The position numbers and the translations under genes are program-made. Of a stretch of DNA of 51,820 bases, positions 32,402 to 40,956 are shown piece by piece (positions within the stretch are counted from its first letter, which is position 1; each line of letters opens with the position of its first letter). This DNA comes from Treponema sp. GTDB lineage: Bacteria > Spirochaetota > Spirochaetia > Treponematales > Treponemataceae. The notes beneath the pieces are model-generated. The model ran no database searches and was not told where the DNA came from. It saw only the letters and a list, made by a program, of their open reading frames with translations. Location of the stretch: assembly GCA_016293495.1 (NCBI GenBank), contig JAEDED010000016.1, forward strand, positions 1-51,820. Direction: 5' to 3'.

Positions 32402-33769
32402 TTACTTAGAGGCTTTATCGAGGATTTTTTCGAGGGTTTCTTTACCGATAAGTTCACACGGACGATTTTCTGCGGCTGCGGTTGCAGTTCTTGTAAAGCC
32501 TGAACTTGAACAGATGAAGGCTTTTGAACAGCCCTGAGACTTTATTTCATCAAGGGTTTTTCTTACGACTGCATCTTCTATAGGTTCTGTTTCTCTGAAG
32601 AACTTGATAAGGAAGGTCTGTTTTCTTACGCTTCGCCAGTCAGCATTTTTTGCTTCAGTTGCAATAATCTGACAGCCCCATTTTGTAAGGCCAACCTGCT
32701 GAGGTTCAAGACCCATTCCTTTGCCACAGGCAGACTGACAGATCTTTAAAAATTCCTCTTCAGATACAGTAAGGAATTCTTTCATGCTGTCATTTGCCTG
32801 AAGGTCTTTGTATTCTGAAAGTTTTGCGGCAACATCACGGAACGAACGGTTCTTTGCGTATATTGCTTCCCACTGGTCGATTGCTTTTTCGATGCGTCTT
32901 GTTTTTTCGTAACAGCTAGCAAGGAAGTATCTTGCATAAAGCGTTTCGTTTTTATCCTGGTCTTTACTTGAAGAAATTGCACGTTCAAAACAGTTGATTG
33001 CATTATCAATACTGTTTCCGGCCATGTAACAGGTTCCGGCTTCTACAAGTGACTTAAGGCGGAATTCTGCATCACGTCCTGATTTTTCAAATGCCTTTAC
33101 GGCTCCTGAATAATCTTTGTTTTCTTTGAGGATTTTTCCAAGATAGTAATATGTTGAGAAATTTTCTGGGCATAAAGAAATAGCAAGGTCGATTTCTTTT
33201 TTTGATTCCTGAAGCTGTTTTGCTCTGAAAAGAAGAAGTCCCATGGCTGCGTGTGCTTTAACGTGACGTCTGTTGAGCTTGATACATTTGTCATAGAAAC
33301 CGAGAGCGTTTTCTGATTTTCCTTTTGCATCATAAATTTTTGCAACGTTATAGAAGTTTTCTGCATCTCTTGGATTAAGTTTTGTAAGAAGGAGATACTG
33401 TTTTAAAGCTTCATCAGGCTGATTGAATTTAACATAAAGCGGTGCAATTTCCTGGCGGAATTCTAATTCTGAAAGCTTTTCGTCAAAAATTGCGTGCTGG
33501 TCAACGTATTTGAATTCCATGAGGGCAAGTTCACTTTTGCCGTCTTTGAGATATGCTTTTCCGAGGTAATAGTGTGCAAGATAATCCTGTGGGTTTTTCT
33601 GAATGAGTGCTTTTGCGAGTTTGATGGCTGCAGGAAGTTTTCCGGCTTTTACAAGTCTCTGTAAGCCTTCGATTTTTTTAGGAGAAAGAACTGATTTTAA
33701 AACGATTATAAAAAGAAGTAAAACACCAGATGCTAAAAAAATTATCGCAATTATAGAGCCTGTATTCAT
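32402..33769 (-). CDS. Membrane-anchored TPR protein with Mrr-like C-terminal domain
   Basis: The 455-residue protein has one N-terminal membrane helix (SIIAIIFLASGVLLLFIIVLK, about residues 5-25). TPRs follow from about 35 to 320 (DYLAHYYLGKAYLKDGK, NFSTYYYLGKILKENKD, ETLYARYFLASCYEKT). The C-terminal domain (about 350-450) resembles the Mrr-type restriction-endonuclease fold, with TFLIKFFRE, then EDAVVRKTLDEIKSQGCSKA and FICSSSGFTRTATAAAE. In Mrr nucleases the core is D-(x)n-QxK; here the lysine is kept but the glutamine is not, so catalysis is uncertain. GGAG lies about 9 nt before the ATG. It is the first gene of the operon with the phosphoesterase and ParB-like genes. Confidence 0.72.
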   Translation of the reverse strand: MNTGSIIAIIFLASGVLLLFIIVLKSVLSPKKIEGLQRLVKAGKLPAAIKLAKALIQKNPQDYLAHYYLGKAYLKDGKSELALMEFKYVDQHAIFDEKLSELEFRQEIAPLYVKFNQPDEALKQYLLLTKLNPRDAENFYNVAKIYDAKGKSENALGFYDKCIKLNRRHVKAHAAMGLLLFRAKQLQESKKEIDLAISLCPENFSTYYYLGKILKENKDYSGAVKAFEKSGRDAEFRLKSLVEAGTCYMAGNSIDNAINCFERAISSSKDQDKNETLYARYFLASCYEKTRRIEKAIDQWEAIYAKNRSFRDVAAKLSEYKDLQANDSMKEFLTVSEEEFLKICQSACGKGMGLEPQQVGLTKWGCQIIATEAKNADWRSVRKQTFLIKFFRETEPIEDAVVRKTLDEIKSQGCSKAFICSSSGFTRTATAAAENRPCELIGKETLEKILDKASK

Positions 33770-33899
33770 TTTTTATAAACTCCAACATTTTCAAATAATG
33801 TTAATATTCAGGTATGTCTAATGTATCAAATTTTGTTTATTTTTGTTTATTATGTACATTCTATTGAAAGAAAGGACTATTTGTGAGATTATGTCATAT

Positions 33900-34676
33900 A
33901 TGAAAGTTTTATACAAGAGATTAAGCTGTATCATGATTTTCCTCTTAAATCTGGGAATTTTATCTGCCCAGAATGTTTCAGAAGGCGTTCGTCTTTTTAC
34001 CGAAAATCAGCCGGCTAAAGCAATTCCACTTCTTGAAAAAGAATTGAAGGGAGCAAATCCTTCGGTGGAACTTTACAATTATCTCGGACTTGCATATTCC
34101 CAGATAGGAGACTTTCAGAAAGCCTGTGATACTTTTGAAAGAGGACTTGGCATTTTAGGAACAAACAAAAAAGTCCTTTACTTTAATCAGGGAAATGCCT
34201 TCTACAGACTTGAAGATTATCAGAAGGCTTTGAACTGCTATTCAATGTCAATCGTCTGTGATGCAGATTTTGCAGAGCCTTACCTTAACAGAGCCAATAC
34301 TAACTTAAAACTTAATAATATAGAGGACTGTATTTCGGATTATACAACCTTCCTTGAACTCAAGCCAAATGATGCCCAGGAACCTAAAATCCGTGAGCTT
34401 CTTGATCTTCTTCACCGCGAAAAAGAAGTAAGACTCGCAGAAGAAAAACGACGCCAGGAAGAAGCAGAACGCCTCAAGCAGGAAGAAGAACGTCTTGCTG
34501 CGGCAAAAGCCGAACAGGAACGTATTGCAGCTGCAAAGCGTGCTGAAGAAGAAGAACGCAGAAGACAGCTTCTTGAAGAGGTTGCAAATTCTTTGAAGCA
34601 GTCAGCTGATACTACAAACATGTCAGCCGGTGCTGAAGATGTTTTAAGTTATGACGAAGAATCTGATATTGACTGA
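33900..34676 (+). CDS. Exported TPR protein with charged coiled-coil tail
   Basis: The 258-residue product has a signal peptide (MKVLYKRLSCIMIFLLNLGILSAQ). TPRs span about residues 30-165 (VELYNYLGLAYSQIGDFQKA, KVLYFNQGNAFYRLEDYQKA, AEPYLNRANTNLKLNNIEDC). A long charged helix of EEKRRQEEAERLKQEEE type follows (about 175-230), with an acidic end. Upstream ATGs at 33843 and 33891 would place polar residues before the signal peptide. At 33900 a TTGAAA (33864) and a weak GATTAT (33887) with a 17-nt spacer again fall 7 nt before the ATG, a tentative leaderless arrangement. It is probably periplasmic. Confidence 0.68.
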   Translation: MKVLYKRLSCIMIFLLNLGILSAQNVSEGVRLFTENQPAKAIPLLEKELKGANPSVELYNYLGLAYSQIGDFQKACDTFERGLGILGTNKKVLYFNQGNAFYRLEDYQKALNCYSMSIVCDADFAEPYLNRANTNLKLNNIEDCISDYTTFLELKPNDAQEPKIRELLDLLHREKEVRLAEEKRRQEEAERLKQEEERLAAAKAEQERIAAAKRAEEEERRRQLLEEVANSLKQSADTTNMSAGAEDVLSYDEESDID

Positions 34677-34740
34677 TAAGGTTGATTTTAAGACATAATT
34701 TATTTCTTTTTATACTATATTTACATAACGTGAGGGGATT

Positions 34741-37257
34741 ATGGCAAAAAGTACACAGGCAGAAGAAAAAGTAAAGAAGACTTCTTCTTCCAAAACCAGA
34801 ACTGCAGCATCATCAAAGACTGCATCAAAGACAAGTGCCGCAGGTGCAAAAACAGCAAAACCGGCAGCAAAAGCATCAGCAAAGCCGGCTGCAAAAACAA
34901 CTGCAGCTAAAACTCCGGCAAAAAAGCCTTCATCATCTAAAACTGCTGCTAAAAAAACTCAGACTGCAGCCAAAAATTCTCCGGCAAAGAAAACTCCAGC
35001 CGCAAAGAAAACTCCAGCCGTAAAGAAAACTTCAGCCGCAAAGAAAACTCCAGCCGTAAAGAAAACTTCGGTCAAAACTGTTGCTGAAAACGATGATGTT
35101 TCTAAACAGATTGAGCAGAGTAACCGCGAAATATACGAGCTTCTTGTAAATAACCAGACCGATAGCTATAACCAGAGAGTAGCAGCCGTTAAGAAGGAAG
35201 AAACTAAAAAAATGGTAATTCGCTGTGCTGTACTCGCAGCTGTACTTATTGCCGTCATTCTTGCAGTTATTCTTCTTGCAAAGGGATGTTCTTCTTCTGA
35301 CAAAGGAATTGGAGAACGCCAAAATACAATCATGCTTGCAAAACGCTATATGGAAAAAGGTCAGCTTGATCCGGCTATGGAACTTTTGAACAAGCTTCTT
35401 ATCCAGAATGCAGATGATCAGGAAGTAAGCGACCTTCTTGACCAGCTTATTGAACTAAAAGCAAAGCAGGAACGCGAAAATGCACAAAACTTTATAGTAA
35501 ATAATACCGGTGGCGGAAGTTACGACATCAATTTTGATACTGACAGCATTACAAACGCTTTTAAAGACAGTCTTGATTCTATGAGTCGTGAACTTAATGC
35601 TGCTAATGAGGCAAGTGCAAAAAATCAGGAACAGTTGAACAGACTGCTCGAAGCACAGCGTCAGGGAGAAAAAGAACGCCAGGCAGAAACAAAAGCTCTT
35701 GAGGAACAGAAAAAGGCTGAAGAATCAAAGAGAAAAGCAGAAGAAGCTGAACTTGCAAAACAGAATGAAAAGCTTCAGAACGAAATCAAAAAAATCAATG
35801 AGTTAATCGAACTTGGAAATGCAAGCCTGAACACTGGTAACAGCGGTGATGCAATTAAAAAATACCAGGAAGCATGTAAGAATCTTCCAATCAGTCAGGG
35901 CGAACCAAAATTCTCAGCATCTAAATATTCAGAAATTGCGTCAAACCTTTATGATGCGGCAGAAAAAGAAAAAAATCCTGAAACAAAAGCAATGCTTATG
36001 CAGCAGGCCGTTTCTTACGCTAATAACGCAATTGAAAAAGATCCGTCAAACGCAAAAGCTCACTTTATTCTTGCAATGAATGCAGAAAACAATAAGGATT
36101 CATCTACAGCAGAAAAGGAACTTGAGCTTGCCGTAAAGAATGATCCTAACAACTATCTTTATTATTACTATCTAGGACGCCGCCAGCAGATTAACAAAAA
36201 ATATTCACAGGCACGTTCTTCTTATAATTCTTCAATTAAGCTTAATTCAAACTTTGATTCATCTCACTTTAATCTTGGTTTGACCTGTAATAAGCTTAAT
36301 CTCCAGAAAGAAGCACTTGCATCATTCAGAAAGGCATATGCGGTTAATCCTCAGCATGCAAAGGCTTATCTTGAAGAAGCACGTCTTTTAAGAAGGGGCT
36401 TTAATGACCTTGAAGGGGCAATTAATGTCTATAACAAGGTATTGACTATTGAACCTGACAATATGGCAGCATTAAAGGAATGCGGTTCCGTATATGCAGA
36501 GACTGCTAATTATGTAAAGGCAGAAAACTGCTTCAGACGTGTAGTTGCAAAACTTGGAACTACACAGGATCCGATGACCTATTACAATCTTTCAACTGTT
36601 CTTTACAACCAGTCAAAGGTTACTGATGCCCTTAAATATGCAGTAGAAGCATATGATACAAAGGATATTCTTAAAAAGCCTGCAGAAAAGGCAATGATTG
36701 TTTATCAGTATGCACTTTGTACAGAAAAGAACGGGGATAAGACAAAAGCAATCAGTTTGTACAGAGAAGTACTTACACTTAATCCTTCTCATACATATGC
36801 AAAAATCAACCTTGGTATTATGTTCATGGAAATGAATCCGCCAGATGTTGATACAGCCTTAAGCTTCCTTACCGGAGCATATCAGGAAAATAAGAATAAC
36901 TTTGAAGTAAACAATAACCTTGGTAATGCATATCTTTTGAAGAAAGATTATAAGAGTGCAGTTAACTATTATCTTAATGCCTCAAAGCTTAAACCTAAAG
37001 ACGCTGAGGTTAAGATTAATCTTGCAAAAGCGTATACTGAGTCCGGGGAATTTGATAATGCCAAAATTATATACATGGACGTAATCAATATGAATCCAAA
37101 CAGTTATGATTCATATATTGATCTTGCAAAGGTATGTATAGCATTGAATGACACTATAAGTGCTGAAGGTTATTTAACTGCACTGCAGAATAAAAAGCCT
37201 GAATATCGTACAAGTGAAGTTAAGGCATTGCTTGATACTGTAAGACCAAAGAACTAA
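34741..37257 (+). CDS. Membrane TPR protein with Lys/Ala-rich N-terminal tail
   Basis: The 838-residue protein has four zones. Residues 1-115 are rich in K, A, T, S and P, like bacterial histone-H1-like tails, with KKTPAA/KKTPAV/KKTSAA hexapeptides. Residues about 158-180 form one membrane helix (CAVLAAVLIAVILAVILLA). Residues about 265-365 form a coiled coil (ERQAETKALEEQKKAEESKR). From about 366 to 830 there are roughly eleven TPRs (YYYYLGRRQQINKKY, DSSHFNLGLTCNKLN, FEVNNNLGNAYLLKKDY). By the positive-inside rule the basic tail is cytoplasmic and the TPRs are periplasmic. GAGGGG lies about 5 nt before the ATG. The basic tail could bind DNA or acidic phospholipid; the function is unknown. 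Confidence 0.78.
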   Translation: MAKSTQAEEKVKKTSSSKTRTAASSKTASKTSAAGAKTAKPAAKASAKPAAKTTAAKTPAKKPSSSKTAAKKTQTAAKNSPAKKTPAAKKTPAVKKTSAAKKTPAVKKTSVKTVAENDDVSKQIEQSNREIYELLVNNQTDSYNQRVAAVKKEETKKMVIRCAVLAAVLIAVILAVILLAKGCSSSDKGIGERQNTIMLAKRYMEKGQLDPAMELLNKLLIQNADDQEVSDLLDQLIELKAKQERENAQNFIVNNTGGGSYDINFDTDSITNAFKDSLDSMSRELNAANEASAKNQEQLNRLLEAQRQGEKERQAETKALEEQKKAEESKRKAEEAELAKQNEKLQNEIKKINELIELGNASLNTGNSGDAIKKYQEACKNLPISQGEPKFSASKYSEIASNLYDAAEKEKNPETKAMLMQQAVSYANNAIEKDPSNAKAHFILAMNAENNKDSSTAEKELELAVKNDPNNYLYYYYLGRRQQINKKYSQARSSYNSSIKLNSNFDSSHFNLGLTCNKLNLQKEALASFRKAYAVNPQHAKAYLEEARLLRRGFNDLEGAINVYNKVLTIEPDNMAALKECGSVYAETANYVKAENCFRRVVAKLGTTQDPMTYYNLSTVLYNQSKVTDALKYAVEAYDTKDILKKPAEKAMIVYQYALCTEKNGDKTKAISLYREVLTLNPSHTYAKINLGIMFMEMNPPDVDTALSFLTGAYQENKNNFEVNNNLGNAYLLKKDYKSAVNYYLNASKLKPKDAEVKINLAKAYTESGEFDNAKIIYMDVINMNPNSYDSYIDLAKVCIALNDTISAEGYLTALQNKKPEYRTSEVKALLDTVRPKN
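34987..35073 (+). repeat. 18-bp tandem repeats in the basic tail
   Basis: About 4.8 copies of AAGAAAACTCCAGCCGYA start at 34987, 35005, 35023, 35041 and 35059 (last partial), encoding KKTPAA, KKTPAV, KKTSAA, KKTPAV, KKTSV. The perfect 18-bp period keeps the frame, so copy-number change would alter tail length only. Confidence 0.85.
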
Positions 37258-37277
37258 AAAAGAACTAAATTCGTCTG

Positions 37278-37390
37278 GTCAAGGCACGCTTACGCTCAAG
37301 GCCTTGACTCAGCCGTTTTGAGGGTGTCTAACAAGCATACACCCTCAATAAGAAGCTCGGACAAAAAATCTGGGCTTTATTTTATATTAA
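37278..37390 (+). terminator. Three-hairpin intergenic stretch ending the TPR gene
   Basis: The 155-bp gap holds GTCAAGGC/GCCTTGAC (37278-37285 with 37301-37308), TTGAGGGTGT/ACACCCTCAA (37318-37327 with 37339-37348, loop 11 nt), and AGCTCGGA-CAAAAAA-TCTGGGCT (37354-37376, with G-T pairs) followed by TTATTTTAT. The third is the likely terminator for the plus-strand gene. The first two have no T run and their role is unclear. Confidence 0.5.
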
Positions 37391-37412
37391 TGTTAAGTTA
37401 ACTTTGCATTAA

Positions 37413-39347
37413 CTATTTAGTGATACGTTTTACAAGCTCAAACATCTTCTCTTTTGTAACACAGGTCCAAACGGGCCGTCCATGAGGGCAGTGTGGATCT
37501 GGTAATGAAAGAGCTTTTACGGCCAGTTCTTTTGCGGTTTCCGGATCAAGATAGTAACCGTCTTTAACTGCCGCTTTACATGCAGTACTTGCGGCAATAT
37601 GATTCATCAGTTTTTCAGGTGGAATTTTCTGGTCTAAAAGCATTGTCTGAAGGTCTTTTTCAGTTCCTGTCCAGCGCTCATGAACTTCTGTTATCTGATA
37701 GCTGCCGTTACCGTTGTTTTTAAGAATAAAGCCCTTTTCTTCAAGCTGGTCTTTGACAGACTCAAGGTATTCGTCATCGGCTTCGTTCTGGCTTTCAAGT
37801 TCGTATGGAATGAGCAGTTTCTGTGAACGGGCTTTATTAGTCATTATTGAGTCATAAAGGATTCGTTCATGGGCTGCGTGCTGGTCAATCAAATAAAGTG
37901 TATTTTCTTTTTCTACAAGAAGGAATACTCCCAAAGCGGTACCGAAATACTTAATCTCATCAGGAGAAACTGCGTTCAACGGTTGAGAGTCGTTTTTCGA
38001 AAGTGGACTGTATTCTTGTGAAGAGGATGAAGGTACGGGGCTATCTTGTTCTGATGCCATCTGAGCTAGCTTACTTGCATAAGAAGAAGTATTGTTCATA
38101 AAAACGCTTCGAAGGTCAGAATTATAGCTTTTTTCTTTTATTGAATTAAAGGAATTACGGCTGGTCGGAGCATTTAATCTTTCATAACGCGAAAGTCCTG
38201 ATTCCCCGGAATATGATGCAGAGCCGGAATCAGAAAGCTGTGATGATGCAGAATAAGGGCTGTTATTGCCAGAATCAGAAAGCGGGCTTTCGAATAATTC
38301 CCTGTTAAATGTATTTTCGTAATAAGTTGAATCAAGCTCAGGCTTTAACGACTTGATTGTCGAGTTCTTGAAAAATGAGGCTGTCGTAGTACTTACACTG
38401 TGATGAAGTTCACTTGAGTCTTTAAAGCGGACTTCTTTCTTTGCCGGGTGAATGTTAAAGTCAACAAGCTTTGAATCGATTGTAACAAACAGGGCAGCAA
38501 CAGGATGAGTTCCGTTTGGAAAGTATCCCATACAGCCATATTCAATTGCCTGCATTAAGGAGTACTCGTTGATTTTTCTGTTATTAACAAAGATGCTGAT
38601 TTCTTTACGGTCAGTGCGGTAAATGCCCGGTTCACCGATGATTAAATCAAAGGTCCAGGATTTGTCGGCTGCGTGATTTGTCTGGGTAAAGAAAAGATCT
38701 TTCTGTTTTGCATAATCACATGCGGCTGTAAAGCGCTTCTTGAGGGAATCTTCTTTTGGAAGGTTAAGCTTTAATTCGCCGTCCTGGTAAAAGCGGAATT
38801 CAATGTTGTAAAAGGGAAGCGCTTTTTCGATGAAGGTATTAAGACACATTTTGCCTTCAGTTGCTGGGCGCTTAAGAAACATTCTGCGCGCAGGAAAGTT
38901 CTGAAAAAGGTTTTCAGACTGAACTGTAGTCCCAGAAAATGGTGTACCTTGCGTGATTTTATTTTTTTCGGTAACGCTTGTTTCAAGCTTGTATTCACCG
39001 GAATAAATTGTAAGTTTTGAGACGGCGGCGATTGAGCTTAAAGCTTCACCGCGAAATCCTAATGTTGAAAGGTTTAATAAGTCCTGTTCTGTAGAAATTT
39101 TGCTTGTGGCATGTGGAGTTGCTGCAACCTCCATGTCTTCTTTCGACATTCCAGAGCCGTTATCGATTACACGGATTTTATCAATTCCTCCGCCGTAAAT
39201 TTCTACCGTAATGGAATCAGCACCTGAGTCGATTGCGTTGTCTAAAAGTTCACGGACAATTGCATTTGGGCGGTCAATAACTTCGCCGGCTGCAATTTTT
39301 CGTGCAACCTCCGGGGGGAGAATTCTGACAGGACGAGTTAAACTCAT
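37413..39347 (-). CDS. mutL: DNA mismatch repair protein MutL
   Basis: MutL links MutS mismatch recognition to strand removal. The 644-residue protein has the GHKL ATPase motifs ELLDNAIDSGADSI (about residues 33-46), VIDNGSGM (about 59-66), and LGFRGEALSSIAA (about 94-106). A variable serine-rich linker follows (about 345-465). The C-terminal dimerisation/endonuclease domain has DQHAAHERILYD (about 487-498), ACKAAVKDG and CPHGRPVWTC. The endonuclease motif is DQHAxxExxxxE; here the last acid is D. No mutS is in the window. AAGGAA precedes the ATG, which overlaps the xseB stop by 4 bp. Confidence 0.93.
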   Translation of the reverse strand: MSLTRPVRILPPEVARKIAAGEVIDRPNAIVRELLDNAIDSGADSITVEIYGGGIDKIRVIDNGSGMSKEDMEVAATPHATSKISTEQDLLNLSTLGFRGEALSSIAAVSKLTIYSGEYKLETSVTEKNKITQGTPFSGTTVQSENLFQNFPARRMFLKRPATEGKMCLNTFIEKALPFYNIEFRFYQDGELKLNLPKEDSLKKRFTAACDYAKQKDLFFTQTNHAADKSWTFDLIIGEPGIYRTDRKEISIFVNNRKINEYSLMQAIEYGCMGYFPNGTHPVAALFVTIDSKLVDFNIHPAKKEVRFKDSSELHHSVSTTTASFFKNSTIKSLKPELDSTYYENTFNRELFESPLSDSGNNSPYSASSQLSDSGSASYSGESGLSRYERLNAPTSRNSFNSIKEKSYNSDLRSVFMNNTSSYASKLAQMASEQDSPVPSSSSQEYSPLSKNDSQPLNAVSPDEIKYFGTALGVFLLVEKENTLYLIDQHAAHERILYDSIMTNKARSQKLLIPYELESQNEADDEYLESVKDQLEEKGFILKNNGNGSYQITEVHERWTGTEKDLQTMLLDQKIPPEKLMNHIAASTACKAAVKDGYYLDPETAKELAVKALSLPDPHCPHGRPVWTCVTKEKMFELVKRITK

Positions 39348-39622
39348 TGTCTTGTTCCTTTAACTGGTTCTCCGCTTGAGCCTGTCATTAAGTCTGCGTC
39401 AGAGAAAAGGTCAAGTTCCGGTGTATCATCAGAAGTAGGAGCCGGCTGATTCATAAGAATCTGGATTTTGCCTTCAATCTTGTCGATTTCTTTTTCCATT
39501 CCTTTGGCAAGAGCAATTCCTTCTTCAAAAGAAGAAAGTGCTTCTTCAAGCGAAATGTCTTTGCTCTTGATTTTTTCTGTAAGTTCTTCAAGGCGTGCAA
39601 GATTTTTTTCAAAGTTTTTCAT
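39344..39622 (-). CDS. xseB: Exodeoxyribonuclease VII small subunit XseB
   Basis: This 92-residue protein has the XseB helical motif: FEKNLARLEELTEKIKSKDI, then SLEEALSSFEEGIALAKGMEKEID (residues 4-47). It is the small subunit that binds the XseA large subunit to form the single-strand exonuclease VII. AGGAGC lies 9 nt before the ATG. It sits between xseA (69 bp upstream) and mutL (overlap of 4 bp downstream). The C-terminal tail (PAPTSDDTPELDLFSDADLM) is acidic and not conserved in the family. Confidence 0.9.
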   Translation of the reverse strand: MKNFEKNLARLEELTEKIKSKDISLEEALSSFEEGIALAKGMEKEIDKIEGKIQILMNQPAPTSDDTPELDLFSDADLMTGSSGEPVKGTRQ

Positions 39623-39691
39623 ATTTTAAGCTCCTATAAGCGTGTATTTTATAAAGTGTTTATTTTTATTAAGTTCCTATTTAATTTTTTT

Positions 39692-40897
39692 CTACTCAAT
39701 TACGCGGGCTGTGATTTTTCCTTTTGCAGGAATAATTTCGAGTGTTGCACCTGGTTGTGTATCTTCAATTCCACGGATGATTTTGCCTGTTTCCTTGTCG
39801 CGGACCATGGAATATCCTTTTTCAAGAATGAGTTCCGGGTTGGACGCTTCAAGAATATTACGCATTTTTTCTATACAAATACGAGTTTCTTTTAAGCGTT
39901 CATCCATTCCGGAAAGAAGTTCCTCTTTGGCACAGTCAAACCGGTAAAGCAATGGCTGTTCGATTGACCTGAAGCGGGTTTCCATATTTTCAGGGGAAAA
40001 CGACTTAACCATCAGTTTTAGGTTTTCGACCCTTGTTTTAATTGCAGTGTAATATTCAGTCTGCTTGTTCTGAAGCCATGCGATCACTTCTGTCTTTACC
40101 GGTGTACAAAGTTCGGCGGCGGCAGAAGGGGTTGGGGCACGCTTGTCTGCTGCAAAATCAGAAATGGCCCAGTCAATTTCGTGTCCGACCGCAGATACTA
40201 CAGGGATATTTGATGCGGCAATTGCCCTGACTACACATTCTTCGCTGAAAGGAAGAAGGTCTTCAAGAGAGCCGCCGCCACGACCAACAATGAGTACGTC
40301 ACACATATTAAAGCGGTTTGCAGTTTCAATCTGAGATGCAATGGAAGGAGCAGCATCTGCGCCCTGTACGATTGCAGGAAAAATAGTAATTCCGACACAG
40401 GGATTTCGGCGGCGGACAATCTGCATAATGTCACGAAGGGCAGCGCCTGTAGAACTTGTTACAACGCCGATAGTTTTTGGAAATACTGGAAGTTCTTTCT
40501 TTTTTGCCTGATCAAAAAGGCCTTCTGCAGCAAGCTGTCTTTTTCTTTGCTCAAGGAGAAGAAGAATGTTCCCTTCGCCAGCAAGTTCCATTGAATTAAT
40601 TACAATAGAATAAGTTCCGCGGGGTTCATAAACGTTGATTGCACCTTTACATCTGACAAGCATTCCGTCTTTTGGAACGAATGTTAAAGATGAGGCGCGG
40701 AATCTGAACATTACTGCGCTTATCTGAGAATCCTTGTCTTTAAGGGTAAAGTACATGTGACCTGTGGAATTAGGTCTGTAGTTTGAAATTTCACCTTCCA
40801 GAGTAACCTGCGAAAATGACTTTTCGATAAAGCCTTTGAGAATTGAGTTGATTTCTGATACGGTATATACAGTCTCTTTTGGGAAGGTTTCGTCCAT
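39692..40897 (-). CDS. xseA: Exodeoxyribonuclease VII large subunit XseA
   Basis: The 401-residue protein is the catalytic subunit of exonuclease VII. The N-terminal OB fold starts TVSEINSILKGFIEKSF and contains VTLEGEISNYRPNSTGHMYF (in about 28-50). The catalytic domain has TGAALRDIMQIVRRRNPCV (about 143-161) and DVLIVGRGGGSLEDLLPF (about 190-207). It also has PVVSAVGHEIDWAISDFAADKRAPTPSAAAEL (in about 222-255), and a coiled coil follows. An upstream ATG at 40933 adds 12 residues inside the -35 region, so I chose 40897 (MDETFPKE). There is no Shine-Dalgarno; the promoter predicts a leaderless mRNA. It is divergent from the SPASM gene. Confidence 0.92.
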   Translation of the reverse strand: MDETFPKETVYTVSEINSILKGFIEKSFSQVTLEGEISNYRPNSTGHMYFTLKDKDSQISAVMFRFRASSLTFVPKDGMLVRCKGAINVYEPRGTYSIVINSMELAGEGNILLLLEQRKRQLAAEGLFDQAKKKELPVFPKTIGVVTSSTGAALRDIMQIVRRRNPCVGITIFPAIVQGADAAPSIASQIETANRFNMCDVLIVGRGGGSLEDLLPFSEECVVRAIAASNIPVVSAVGHEIDWAISDFAADKRAPTPSAAAELCTPVKTEVIAWLQNKQTEYYTAIKTRVENLKLMVKSFSPENMETRFRSIEQPLLYRFDCAKEELLSGMDERLKETRICIEKMRNILEASNPELILEKGYSMVRDKETGKIIRGIEDTQPGATLEIIPAKGKITARVIE

Positions 40898-40904
40898 ATT
40901 TTCA

Positions 40905-40933
40905 ATTTTATACAATCCCATTAACTTTATCAA
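40905..40933 (-). promoter_or_regulatory. xseA-xseB-mutL promoter, predicted leaderless
   Basis: On the minus strand: TTGATA (40933-40928), 17-nt spacer, TAAAAT (40910-40905). The ATG at 40897 is 7 nt after the -10. A TATAAA two bases further up is an alternative that would leave a 3-nt leader. Confidence 0.6.
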
Positions 40934-40956
40934 CAGAAAATCCGATATATGAAAAG

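Noticed and set aside
34987..35073. 18-bp repeats considered as a CRISPR array
   Set aside because: There are no spacers; the units are contiguous, in frame and encode KKTPAx.
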